Origin: Sediminibacillus terrae
GTDB taxonomy: Bacteria > Bacillota > Bacilli > Bacillales > Amphibacillaceae
NCBI RefSeq assembly: GCF_009602435.1
Contig: NZ_VZDQ01000024.1
Location: 124,001 to 188,000 of the forward strand
Length of the DNA stretch: 64,000 bases
Direction: 5' to 3'
The notes beneath the pieces were generated by a model. The model worked only from the letters and a program-made list of their open reading frames with translations, ran no database searches and was not told the origin of the DNA. This document shows positions 56,997-64,000 of this stretch, in pieces. The position numbers were made by a program, and so were the translations under genes. Positions within the stretch are counted from its first letter, which is position 1; the number at the start of each line of letters is the position of its first letter.

Positions 56997-57713
56997 ATGG
57001 GTGCGTGGTTCGATGTGTCTTCGACTGATATGTTTCAGCCATTTTCAACCAGCCATTTGCTTATGCTGACTGCCTATGCCTGCGGAGTATTGGCCATGTT
57101 TTTTCTACGTGAACAATTGCAGACAAACTCTGTCCGGCTCATCATACGATGGCTGTTATTCCTTATGCTTTTTTCCAGCGAGCTTTCTTTTCAGGGGTGG
57201 GCCATTTACCATGGAGTTTGGCGCTTTCCGGATCACATGCCACTCCACCTGTGCGGCATAGCGTCCATCATAGCGATGCTGGCGCTGCTCTTTCAGAATA
57301 AATCGTTAATAAGGCTAACTTATTTTCTTGCCGTCGTTCCAGCCATGCTGGCATTGATCACGCCTGATTTACCTTATGGGCCGGAACACTTCCGTTTCTG
57401 GAAGTTCTTCCTACATCATCTTGCCATTTCCTGGTCGGGAATTTTTCTGGTTTTTTCCACCCCTGTACGGATCACTTTGGCATCGATGCTCCAGTCATTT
57501 TTGTTACTGACAGGTTATGCGCTTGTAGTAGGTACGCTAATCAATCCGTTGACAGGAGCTAATTACTTGTATCTGGCAAAACCTGCGGCCAATACCCTGC
57601 TCAGCCATTTCGGCAACGGGGCTAGCTATTATGTGAATCTTGTCATGGCAGCATTTATCGCCTTCGCCCTTTTGTATGGAGCGGCAAAATTCTTCACCGA
57701 GAAAAATAAATGA
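56997..57713 (+). CDS. ywaF: TIGR02206 family integral membrane protein YwaF
   Basis: The 238-aa protein has about seven membrane segments and the motif PLHLCGIASI near residue 81, as in the YwaF/TIGR02206 family of unknown function. The aromatic ends and the PYGPEHFRFWKFFLHH stretch near 125-140 are regular. AGAAGGAGG precedes the ATG. It is divergent from the symporter gene. Confidence 0.9.
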   Translation: MGAWFDVSSTDMFQPFSTSHLLMLTAYACGVLAMFFLREQLQTNSVRLIIRWLLFLMLFSSELSFQGWAIYHGVWRFPDHMPLHLCGIASIIAMLALLFQNKSLIRLTYFLAVVPAMLALITPDLPYGPEHFRFWKFFLHHLAISWSGIFLVFSTPVRITLASMLQSFLLLTGYALVVGTLINPLTGANYLYLAKPAANTLLSHFGNGASYYVNLVMAAFIAFALLYGAAKFFTEKNK

Positions 57714-57857
57714 TGTCCCCTCCATATTTCGTGGCGTTTTTTGCCACACAGAGGATGGGTTTAAGACCTCGAGGGGGTAGGCGCTGGAGCTGGATGCGGC
57801 TGTTTCAGCCAATAATTATCCATAGACAGTTAATTTCATCATTTCCTTTACAACAAG

Positions 57858-57886
57858 AAAGCCTTGCAGCTACAGGCTCCAAGGCT
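57858..57886 (+). terminator. Hairpin after ywaF
   Basis: AAAGCCTTG and CAAGGCTTT pair over 9 bp around a 13-nt loop. The T-run is minimal. It may act on both ywaF and the convergent small gene at 57903. Confidence 0.55.
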
Positions 57887-57902
57887 TTATCAGGCTATCT
57901 AT

Positions 57903-58040
57903 TTAAATGACAAAATTCATTTGCTGTTGATCTTCTATATACCTTCCATACATCCATAGGACGAATTCCAATTCTTCGTTACAGAGTTCCCGTTTTAACT
58001 CCTTTTCTATATTGCTCACAAATACAGTGTAGTCAATCAT
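57903..58040 (-). CDS. Small conserved-looking hypothetical protein, 45 aa
   Basis: The product is MIDYTVFVSNIEKELKRELC followed by NEELEFVLWMYGRYIEDQQQ and MNFVI. It looks like a compact helical, acidic protein with no signal or membrane segment. GGAGGATAAACTCTGA stands before the ATG (11 nt from GGAGG). Amino-acid use is typical of a real bacillar gene. I do not recognise a family. It is downstream of the cta genes on the same strand and separated from them by 216 AT-rich bases. Confidence 0.6.
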   Translation of the reverse strand: MIDYTVFVSNIEKELKRELCNEELEFVLWMYGRYIEDQQQMNFVI

Positions 58041-58256
58041 TCAGAGTTTATCCTCCTCATTCGAAAAAGTTGGCATCCCCCCACAGGTGCCTGAACGTTA
58101 AGTGTTTACAGTTTATTTTACTTTTAAAATGCCAAATATTCAATGCTATTTTCAAAAAATTATAAAAAATAAAGGCAATTTTATTGAAATTTGGCGACTT
58201 TTATGCCTGTCTACTAGAAATTCAAGAAAGTATTGAACTGTCAATATTGTATACGC

Positions 58257-58829
58257 TTACACTATATATGGTAGGTATACGATCAATAATATGAACAACC
58301 ATACTCCATCTACGAAATGCCAATAATATTGAAAGATTTTCTGCTTTTCCTGATAAAGTCCATACGGCAGCGTTCGAAAGGAGTGCAGGGTCAACACCAC
58401 CATCCATAATAAACCGAACAATACATGGACGGCATGCAGGCCGGTCAGGATATAAAAGGAGGATAAAAAGTTGTTCACAGTAAAGGTATATCCTTCCGTC
58501 ACGTAATGAAAATATTCGTAGATTTCCAAAAGAAAAAAGCCGGCCCCGAGGAAAAAAGTGGCCGCCATGCCCCCCCTGACTAAAGGCATACTCTTCCGGC
58601 TCAATCCCTTTTCGGCCAAAAGCAGGGTTGCACTGCTTGCGAACAAGCAGAACGATGCCAGCAAAACCGATGGAACAGAATAGACATCCCGCGGATCGGG
58701 GCCGGGATGTGAAGGTGTATAAACGATATACGTGGCAAATAAAACGGCAAACATGATCCCTTCAACGAATAGATAAATGAAAAATCCCATCCTTTTATCC
58801 AAAAACAACGCTTGCGCCTGTTTACTCAT
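58257..58829 (-). CDS. ctaE: Cytochrome c oxidase subunit III
   Basis: The 190-aa protein has five hydrophobic segments and family motifs GLHAVHVLFGLLWM near 132-145 and YWHFVDGVWLFI near 168-179, typical of the five-helix bacillar subunit III. GAAAGGAGG precedes the ATG. It overlaps the end of subunit I by 8 bp (ATGAGTAA), so translation is coupled. No subunit IV gene follows. Confidence 0.94.
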   Translation of the reverse strand: MSKQAQALFLDKRMGFFIYLFVEGIMFAVLFATYIVYTPSHPGPDPRDVYSVPSVLLASFCLFASSATLLLAEKGLSRKSMPLVRGGMAATFFLGAGFFLLEIYEYFHYVTEGYTFTVNNFLSSFYILTGLHAVHVLFGLLWMVVLTLHSFRTLPYGLYQEKQKIFQYYWHFVDGVWLFILLIVYLPYIV

Positions 58830-60744
58830 CGGCAGTCCCCTCCTTTCCGATTGTATTTATCCGTTCATCACGCCACGTCCGCAGCAAGAACATCACCAAC
58901 ACCAGAACGCCGCTCAAGACTGCCAGTATCCACCATTGATAAATCATGGAAAGCGATAACAGCCAGAGTATCGCACCTATGCATAGCGGCTGGATGGTTT
59001 TGCCCGCAATTGGAGCAGGCCGGCTATCTGTTCCGGCAGCCATCCGCCTTCCTGCTTGCTTGGCATACCAAAACGCATCCCGCTGATCTACGACCGGCTG
59101 CTTTGTAAATGGGTGTTCCGGAGCCGGAGAAGAAACAAGCCATTCCAGCGTCCGCCCTTGCCATGGATCCGCCCCTGCATGGTCCCCTGATTGCCGAGTG
59201 CGGATAATGTTCCAGATGAACACAGCCATTCCCGCCCCCATAAGAAATGCCCCGATCGTGCTGATAAAGTTAAATGCAAATAAGTTCTCGCCCCACTGAT
59301 AGGTGTACGTCCGTCTTGGCATTCCATTCAACCCAGTGATGTGCATGAGGAAAAACGTTAAATGAAAACCAGTGATGAATAAACCCAAATGCCAGATGCC
59401 GAGACGACGGTCCAACAATTTGCCCGTTATTTTTGGATACCAGTAATAAATTCCTGCAAAAACCCCCAGTATCGTGGAGCCGATAATCGTATAGTGAAAG
59501 TGGGCGACGACAAAGTGTGTATCGTGAAACTGCATGTCCGCTGCCGCGACGGACAGCATCACTCCGGTGACTCCGCCCATCACAAAAGTTGGAATAAAAG
59601 CGAGTGCAAACAGCATGGGCACAGTAAAACGGACCACGCCATTCCTCATGGTAAACAACCAGTTGAACACTTTGATACCGGTGGGAATGGCTATCAACAT
59701 GGTAGTGATCGCAAAAAAGGTATTTGCCATCGGTCCAAGACCTACGGTGAACATATGGTGCGCCCAAACCATAAATCCAAGAAAACCAATCAGGCAAAGC
59801 GACAGCACCATCGCAGTATAACCGAACACCTTTTTTCGTGAAAAAGTTGAAATGACATCAGAAAAGATGCCGAATGCCGGCAAAGCCAAAATGTACACCT
59901 CTGGATGGCCGAAAATCCAAAACAAATGCTGCCAATATACTGGATTACCTGCTTCACCTGAGAAAAAGGAGGTATCAAACAACCTTTCAAACATCAATAA
60001 AAACAAGGCAATCGTCAATACCGGGAAAGCGACCAGAATCAAAAGGGACGTGACGAGCGTGGCCCAAGGAAACAACGGCATCCGGTTCCATTTCATTCCG
60101 GGGGCGCGATGTCGCAAAATCGTGACGATCATATTGACAGCCGTCAACGTAGTCCCCAGCCCGGAAACCTGCAGAGCAAATAAATAGTAGTCATTGCCTT
60201 CTGTCTGTGTATATGTATCGGTGGATAAAGGAGTGTAGGCAGTCCAGCCCGCATTTGGGGAACTGTCCAGGAAAAAGGCCATATTGAACAGCATGCCTCC
60301 GGCCAAGAACATCCAAAAGCTCACTGCATTCAGAAATGGAAACGCCATATCCCTGGCGCCGATTTGCAAAGGAACCGCGATATTCATCAACCCGATCAGC
60401 AGCGGCATCGCTGCGAAAAAAATCATCATGGTTCCATGCGTCGAAAAAACTTCATTGTATTTGTCTCCTTGAAACACCCAGAAGTTGTTTTCCGGGACCG
60501 CCAATTGAGTACGCATCAACAAAGCGTCGATCCCACCCCGCAGAAAAAACAGAAAACCGAACAACACGTACATGGAGCCGATTTTCCGGTGATTCGTCGT
60601 CCGCATATACTCCCAAACCAACGGCCATTTCTTTGTTTTACTCAACCATAGCAAGAGTATCGGCCCCACCAACAACATCATGATCCAGGCAGCTATTACA
60701 TCTCCAGGCATGTATAATACGTTGTCCCAAATAGGCAATGTCAT
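58822..60744 (-). CDS. ctaD: Cytochrome c oxidase subunit I
   Basis: The 640-aa heme-copper oxidase catalytic subunit has heme a ligand HGTMMIFF, the Cu-B/Tyr motif in WIFGHPEVYILALPAFG, HHMFTVG, and the paired histidines in HFHYTIIG. The E in HPEVY and the Tyr mark an A-type oxidase. The C-terminal extension carries two more membrane segments. ATG at 60744 has AGGGTGG five bases upstream; GTG at 60753 is less likely. It follows subunit II in the same operon. Confidence 0.96.
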   Translation of the reverse strand: MTLPIWDNVLYMPGDVIAAWIMMLLVGPILLLWLSKTKKWPLVWEYMRTTNHRKIGSMYVLFGFLFFLRGGIDALLMRTQLAVPENNFWVFQGDKYNEVFSTHGTMMIFFAAMPLLIGLMNIAVPLQIGARDMAFPFLNAVSFWMFLAGGMLFNMAFFLDSSPNAGWTAYTPLSTDTYTQTEGNDYYLFALQVSGLGTTLTAVNMIVTILRHRAPGMKWNRMPLFPWATLVTSLLILVAFPVLTIALFLLMFERLFDTSFFSGEAGNPVYWQHLFWIFGHPEVYILALPAFGIFSDVISTFSRKKVFGYTAMVLSLCLIGFLGFMVWAHHMFTVGLGPMANTFFAITTMLIAIPTGIKVFNWLFTMRNGVVRFTVPMLFALAFIPTFVMGGVTGVMLSVAAADMQFHDTHFVVAHFHYTIIGSTILGVFAGIYYWYPKITGKLLDRRLGIWHLGLFITGFHLTFFLMHITGLNGMPRRTYTYQWGENLFAFNFISTIGAFLMGAGMAVFIWNIIRTRQSGDHAGADPWQGRTLEWLVSSPAPEHPFTKQPVVDQRDAFWYAKQAGRRMAAGTDSRPAPIAGKTIQPLCIGAILWLLSLSMIYQWWILAVLSGVLVLVMFLLRTWRDERINTIGKEGTADE

Positions 60745-60773
60745 GTTTTCCACCCTTTATTAAATGAATTCTC

Positions 60774-61469
60774 TCATTCTTCCTGCAGCCAGTTACGGTA
60801 AGCTTTTTCTTGCAATACATCGGTGTCGAACCTCATCAGGGCATGGTTCACGCCACAAAATTCTGCGCATTTTCCCAGGAACGTTCCGGTTTTATCCGGG
60901 GTCACTTCAAACAAAATTTCTTTTCCAGGTATGACATCCTGCTTGCCGCCAAGTTCCGGTACCCAAAAGGAATGAATGACATCCTCCGATTGCAGATGGA
61001 GGATAGCTTGTTCACCGACTGGTAAAACCAATCGATTCGACTGTTTGCCATTTTCATAGGTGAATGTCCAATCATAGCGTTCCGCTGTCACCTGAATATG
61101 AATTGCCGCCTCATTGGCGGCTGCATTGTCTGTTCCGTTTCTCGATTCAGGTGAAACATGGTAGGTGACGACAACCGTCGGAACTGCAAGGATGGCCAAC
61201 AGCAGAACCGGGAACAGTGTCCACATGATTTCAAGCCGTTTATTACTATTAATTTCCTCCGGGACGTCATCTTTGTTTTTCGCAGTCTGTTTGTATTTCC
61301 AGGCGAATCGAATCAAAAGTACAAACACTACCGCCATCACGACAATCATGATGGCAAAGCTCAAATAAATTAACATGGCCTGGTCTCCAGCGACCTGGCT
61401 GTGCGGGTTCAGTGTCCTGATTTGGCAACCATTCAATAATAAAAGCAATACAATCCAAGCTTTTTTCAT
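60774..61469 (-). CDS. ctaC: Cytochrome c oxidase subunit II (lipoprotein, Cu-A site)
   Basis: The 231-aa lipoprotein has a signal ending LLLNGC with lipidated Cys15, two membrane segments, and an outer cupredoxin domain. The Cu-A ligands are present: His in IHSFWVPELG, and CAEFCGVNHALM with both cysteines, Glu, His and Met. It is therefore a cytochrome c and not a quinol oxidase. The cytochrome c domain fused in bacillar caa3 CtaC is absent. ATG at 61469 has GGTGG five bases upstream. It is the first gene of the ctaC-D-E unit. Confidence 0.94.
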   Translation of the reverse strand: MKKAWIVLLLLLNGCQIRTLNPHSQVAGDQAMLIYLSFAIMIVVMAVVFVLLIRFAWKYKQTAKNKDDVPEEINSNKRLEIMWTLFPVLLLAILAVPTVVVTYHVSPESRNGTDNAAANEAAIHIQVTAERYDWTFTYENGKQSNRLVLPVGEQAILHLQSEDVIHSFWVPELGGKQDVIPGKEILFEVTPDKTGTFLGKCAEFCGVNHALMRFDTDVLQEKAYRNWLQEE

Positions 61470-61622
61470 CCTATCCACCTTTTCTTTCCTTTAAGGTACT
61501 TACGTTACACCGTCATGAAGGTCCCGCATGCCAACCTCCGTCAGAAGAAGAGTTCCCAATGGCATAAACAAGACATACCAGTTATAATGTATTCAAGCAA
61601 ACTTACAAGGGGAGGTGAAGAA

Positions 61623-62462
61623 TTGGAACAAATCCAACAGCTCGCTTACTTTCAAAAGCAACTGCAGGAAAACGTCCAGCAGCTGTCCGATTCACTGCTC
61701 CAAAAGTTGTTTGAAAGTTTTCCGGAAACTTTCCAGGACCATACAGAAATCGACCACGAGTTGTCCTATCAATTTTTGCATGACTTGATCACGACGATTG
61801 CCGACTTGCTGCCTGATAATGAAGTTTCCAATCAAGAAGCTGTTAAATGGGGGCAGAAAACCGGCCAATTGCTGGTCGAACGGAAAAACAGTTTATCCGA
61901 CTCGCTGGCCAAATTGAGTGTACATAAGCGTGTCCTCTGGTCATTCATAGAAGAAATAGCTGCCGAGAATCAATATCACGAAGCTTTGGAAACGATGACA
62001 AGAATCGATCAGTTGTATAATCATATCATCCATGGGGTAAGCATTACCCTGAAGGAAGAAGATGAACGAAAATTAAGCAGTTTTGAAGAAAAGTATTTGA
62101 AAGCATCAACGCCGATCGTCCCGATTATGGATCAGGTAGCCATACTGCCGGTGATCGGGGAAATAGATGAAAAACGGGCGGAAATCCTTCTCGAGGAAAC
62201 CACCCAAAAAGCCAGCAAGCTGGCGATTGACTGGTTGGTTATCGACCTTTCCGGCGTTGTTACGGTAAACGATTTATTTGTCAGTTATTTATATAAGCTG
62301 CTGGATTTATTAAAGCTGCTTGGAATTTCGCCAATTCTTACCGGCATTAAGCCGGAAATGAGCATAAGGGCAATGAAACTAGGCTTGTTCAAAGACAAAG
62401 GCGTCATTACAAAATCGCATTTGAAGCAGGCAGTGGAAATGCTCCGCCAGCAGCAAAGCTGA
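61623..62462 (+). CDS. RsbR-type stressosome protein (STAS domain)
   Basis: The 279-aa protein has an N-terminal globin-like helical domain (about 1-150) and a C-terminal STAS domain (about 165-275). The STAS part shows IDLSGVVTVNDL and ILTGIKPEMS, which carry the two threonines that RsbT phosphorylates in RsbR paralogues. It should build into a stressosome that senses stress and feeds sigma-B. The start is TTG at 61623, seven bases after GGGGAGG; the frame open from 61515 lacks a site. TATAAT at about 61583 is a -10 candidate. It is divergent from ctaC. Confidence 0.88.
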   Translation: MEQIQQLAYFQKQLQENVQQLSDSLLQKLFESFPETFQDHTEIDHELSYQFLHDLITTIADLLPDNEVSNQEAVKWGQKTGQLLVERKNSLSDSLAKLSVHKRVLWSFIEEIAAENQYHEALETMTRIDQLYNHIIHGVSITLKEEDERKLSSFEEKYLKASTPIVPIMDQVAILPVIGEIDEKRAEILLEETTQKASKLAIDWLVIDLSGVVTVNDLFVSYLYKLLDLLKLLGISPILTGIKPEMSIRAMKLGLFKDKGVITKSHLKQAVEMLRQQQS

Positions 62463-62542
62463 TTGGCGTCTGCTCGTCTTATCGACCATGATGGCTTTCC
62501 CGTTTGAAGCTTGAAAGTTTAACGGGAAAGCCGGCAAGACTA

Positions 62543-62848
62543 TCACTCGTTTTCTTTGTAATGAAAGTTTTCCAGTTTTTGAAGTCTTATCTCCAATTCT
62601 TGCAGTTCCTCTTTCGTAGCGATTCCCAGTTCATCAATGATTTTATTTTTTTGATCAGTCTGCTGTTCACTCCATTCCGCCGCTTTCGACTCTCCTCTTT
62701 CGGTGAATTTCCGCAGCATTTCTCTCGCTTGTTTCACTGTCAATTCATCGTTCGCCACCATTTCGTCCAACTTCTTTTTCAAGCTTTCCTTTCCAAGTAC
62801 TGCAGCTCCCAATCCAAGCAGAAATCCTCTTTTCAGCAAATCACTCAT
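62543..62848 (-). CDS. Phasin-like / PHA-regulator-like coiled-coil protein
   Basis: The 101-aa protein starts MSDLLKRGFLLGLGAAVLGK and then forms one long amphipathic coiled coil with KKKLDEMVANDELT and LQELEIRLQKLENF. This is the pattern of phasin-like proteins often paired with ABC1 kinases. No PHA synthase or granule gene is in the window, so granule binding is only one option. GGAGG precedes the ATG. The start codon follows directly after the TAA of the upstream kinase gene. Confidence 0.75.
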   Translation of the reverse strand: MSDLLKRGFLLGLGAAVLGKESLKKKLDEMVANDELTVKQAREMLRKFTERGESKAAEWSEQQTDQKNKIIDELGIATKEELQELEIRLQKLENFHYKENE

Positions 62849-64000
62849 TTACCAAAACCTCCTTTTATGTTTTAAAGAGTGAATCATCTTGTGGTGCTTC
62901 CTTGCCAGTGCACCCAACAAAATGAGAAACATTCCACTCGCAAACGCGCCACCCTTTATGAGTTCGCGGGAGTCTATGAACCAACCAGCGGAAAACACGG
63001 CAGCAGCGACAGTTAATAAGAAAAAACAGATGGCTGCGTAAAATAAGTAGTATTGATGCATGAATTTATAGCGCTGTTTGTTTTTTGCCCATTCACGATC
63101 CCTTTCCCCATCGTTCATCCAGTCAATCAGTTCTCGTGGCAGCGACAGCAGCGGACGGGCCGATTCTTTAAACACCTCTGTATAAATGGATCCTTTGCCA
63201 TTCTCACCGGAGGCCCACTGTTTCACGACAGGACGTGCCCATTTCACCATGTCTACTTCCGGATAAATCGATAACAGTACACCAAGCAAGATAGATGCCG
63301 CCCTGCCCAGGAATGCATAATCGGCCGGAAGCTGGATCGGTTGTTCTTTCACAAACACTTGAAGATCCTCCATGACCTGTTCCAGCAATTCACCCTGCAT
63401 CCGCTGTCCTGCTTGCTCCTGATAGATATCGAGTGTTTTCTTCAATAGTTTTTTTATTTTTTCTGTATCATAGTTTTCCAGAAGGAAATCCATTTCAAGC
63501 AGCGCATGTATCACACGGTCATAATCATCCAGGATGACTCCTTGCACAACACTCCGCAACTGCTTTGTATCTTCTTTCCGGATTTCCCCTGCCATGCCGA
63601 AGTCAAGAACGGCGATCGTTCCGTCTTGTTGAATAAGAAGGTTCCCGACATGGGGGTCCGCATGGAAGACCCCGGGATTGATGAATTGATCGATGTAAAA
63701 ATCAAATAACGCCTTGGCTATTTGTTTTCGATCGATGCCGTGTTCTTGCATAAAAGAAAGATTATCGATTCTTTCCCCATCGACCCATTCCATTACCAGT
63801 ACCCTGTCTGTACACAACTCATCATAGTATTCCGGAATGTGGATATTCTCATTTTCTTTGAACCGCTTTTTGAAATAGTTGGCATATTGCAATTCCTGTT
63901 CAAAGTCCAGCTCCTGACTCATCACCGAGACAATTTCCTTATATAACTTCTGCAAATCTGCTTTTTTTCCATAAATCGTGAACCGGGATAATAGCCAAAA
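62849..64000 (-). CDS. ABC1/UbiB (AarF) family atypical kinase, 5' end cut by window edge
   Basis: The visible 383 residues contain the atypical kinase core: VLVMEWVDGERID, then FHADPHVGNLL and VLDFGMAGEI, the HxDPHxGN and DFG motifs. Two C-terminal membrane segments follow (near the last 60 residues), then a basic end. The frame is open to base 64000, so the N-terminus with the KxGQ motif lies outside. Such proteins support quinone or isoprenoid lipid metabolism at membranes. It is coupled to the downstream phasin-like gene. Confidence 0.9.
   Translation of the reverse strand, partial: FWLLSRFTIYGKKADLQKLYKEIVSVMSQELDFEQELQYANYFKKRFKENENIHIPEYYDELCTDRVLVMEWVDGERIDNLSFMQEHGIDRKQIAKALFDFYIDQFINPGVFHADPHVGNLLIQQDGTIAVLDFGMAGEIRKEDTKQLRSVVQGVILDDYDRVIHALLEMDFLLENYDTEKIKKLLKKTLDIYQEQAGQRMQGELLEQVMEDLQVFVKEQPIQLPADYAFLGRAASILLGVLLSIYPEVDMVKWARPVVKQWASGENGKGSIYTEVFKESARPLLSLPRELIDWMNDGERDREWAKNKQRYKFMHQYYLFYAAICFFLLTVAAAVFSAGWFIDSRELIKGGAFASGMFLILLGALARKHHKMIHSLKHKRRFW

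Overview
The window is chromosomal DNA of a low-to-mid G+C, endospore-forming member of the Bacillaceae. Sporulation genes (spoIIR, spo0F, gerQ, a pbpG-type PBP) and gene order that follows the Bacillus subtilis ywaF-to-ywlE arm near the origin support this. Acidic proteins and details of several families suggest a halotolerant genus of the Oceanobacillus/Virgibacillus type, but the genus is inference. Most genes are on the minus strand. No rRNA, tRNA, CRISPR array, prophage or intact insertion sequence is visible.

Layout. 1-6.6 kb: ywlE (partial), mntP, an array of short GC-rich palindromes, the tRNA t6A gene ywlC, a DnaA-box cluster, a ywlB-position GNAT-like gene, spoIIR, prmC and prfA. 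6.8-17.5 kb: a lipoprotein, tdk, a zinc-free ribosomal protein L31, rho, murA (MurZ/MurAB type), fbaA, spo0F, pyrG with a CTP-sensing attenuator, and rpoE (delta). 18-29 kb: a fatty and branched acyl-CoA degradation block (icmF, a TetR regulator, two acyl-CoA dehydrogenases, 3-hydroxyacyl-CoA dehydrogenase, thiolase, fadF) with a FadR-type operator at its head, a second operator shared by the tetR and thiolase promoters, and a cre-like site.

29-33 kb is an accessory stretch: XapX protein, KGG-repeat stress protein, YrhK protein, a GNAT fragment, and a divergent WYL-regulator/VOC-protein pair. 33-38.6 kb: argS, ywiB, an orphan AimR-like peptide receptor, speB and speE. 39-49 kb: pbpG, ywhD, ywhB, a fused double ABC permease, ywgA, ywfO, lipL and a menC/N-acylamino acid racemase gene. 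50-57.7 kb: pta, hemQ, a decayed peptidase S51 pseudogene, gerQ, ywdK, ywdI, an SNF-type Na+ symporter and ywaF. 57.9-64 kb: a 45-aa small gene, cytochrome c oxidase subunits II-I-III, an RsbR-type stressosome protein, and a phasin-like gene coupled to an ABC1/UbiB kinase that runs off the end.

The least ordinary signals are a family of about 110-bp intergenic repeats whose outer and inner stems differ in sequence but keep pairing, the DnaA-box cluster between ywlC and ywlB, the AimR-like receptor without a DNA-binding domain or peptide gene, the fused permease without ATPase or binding protein, the palindrome array near mntP, and the operator logic of the acyl-CoA block.
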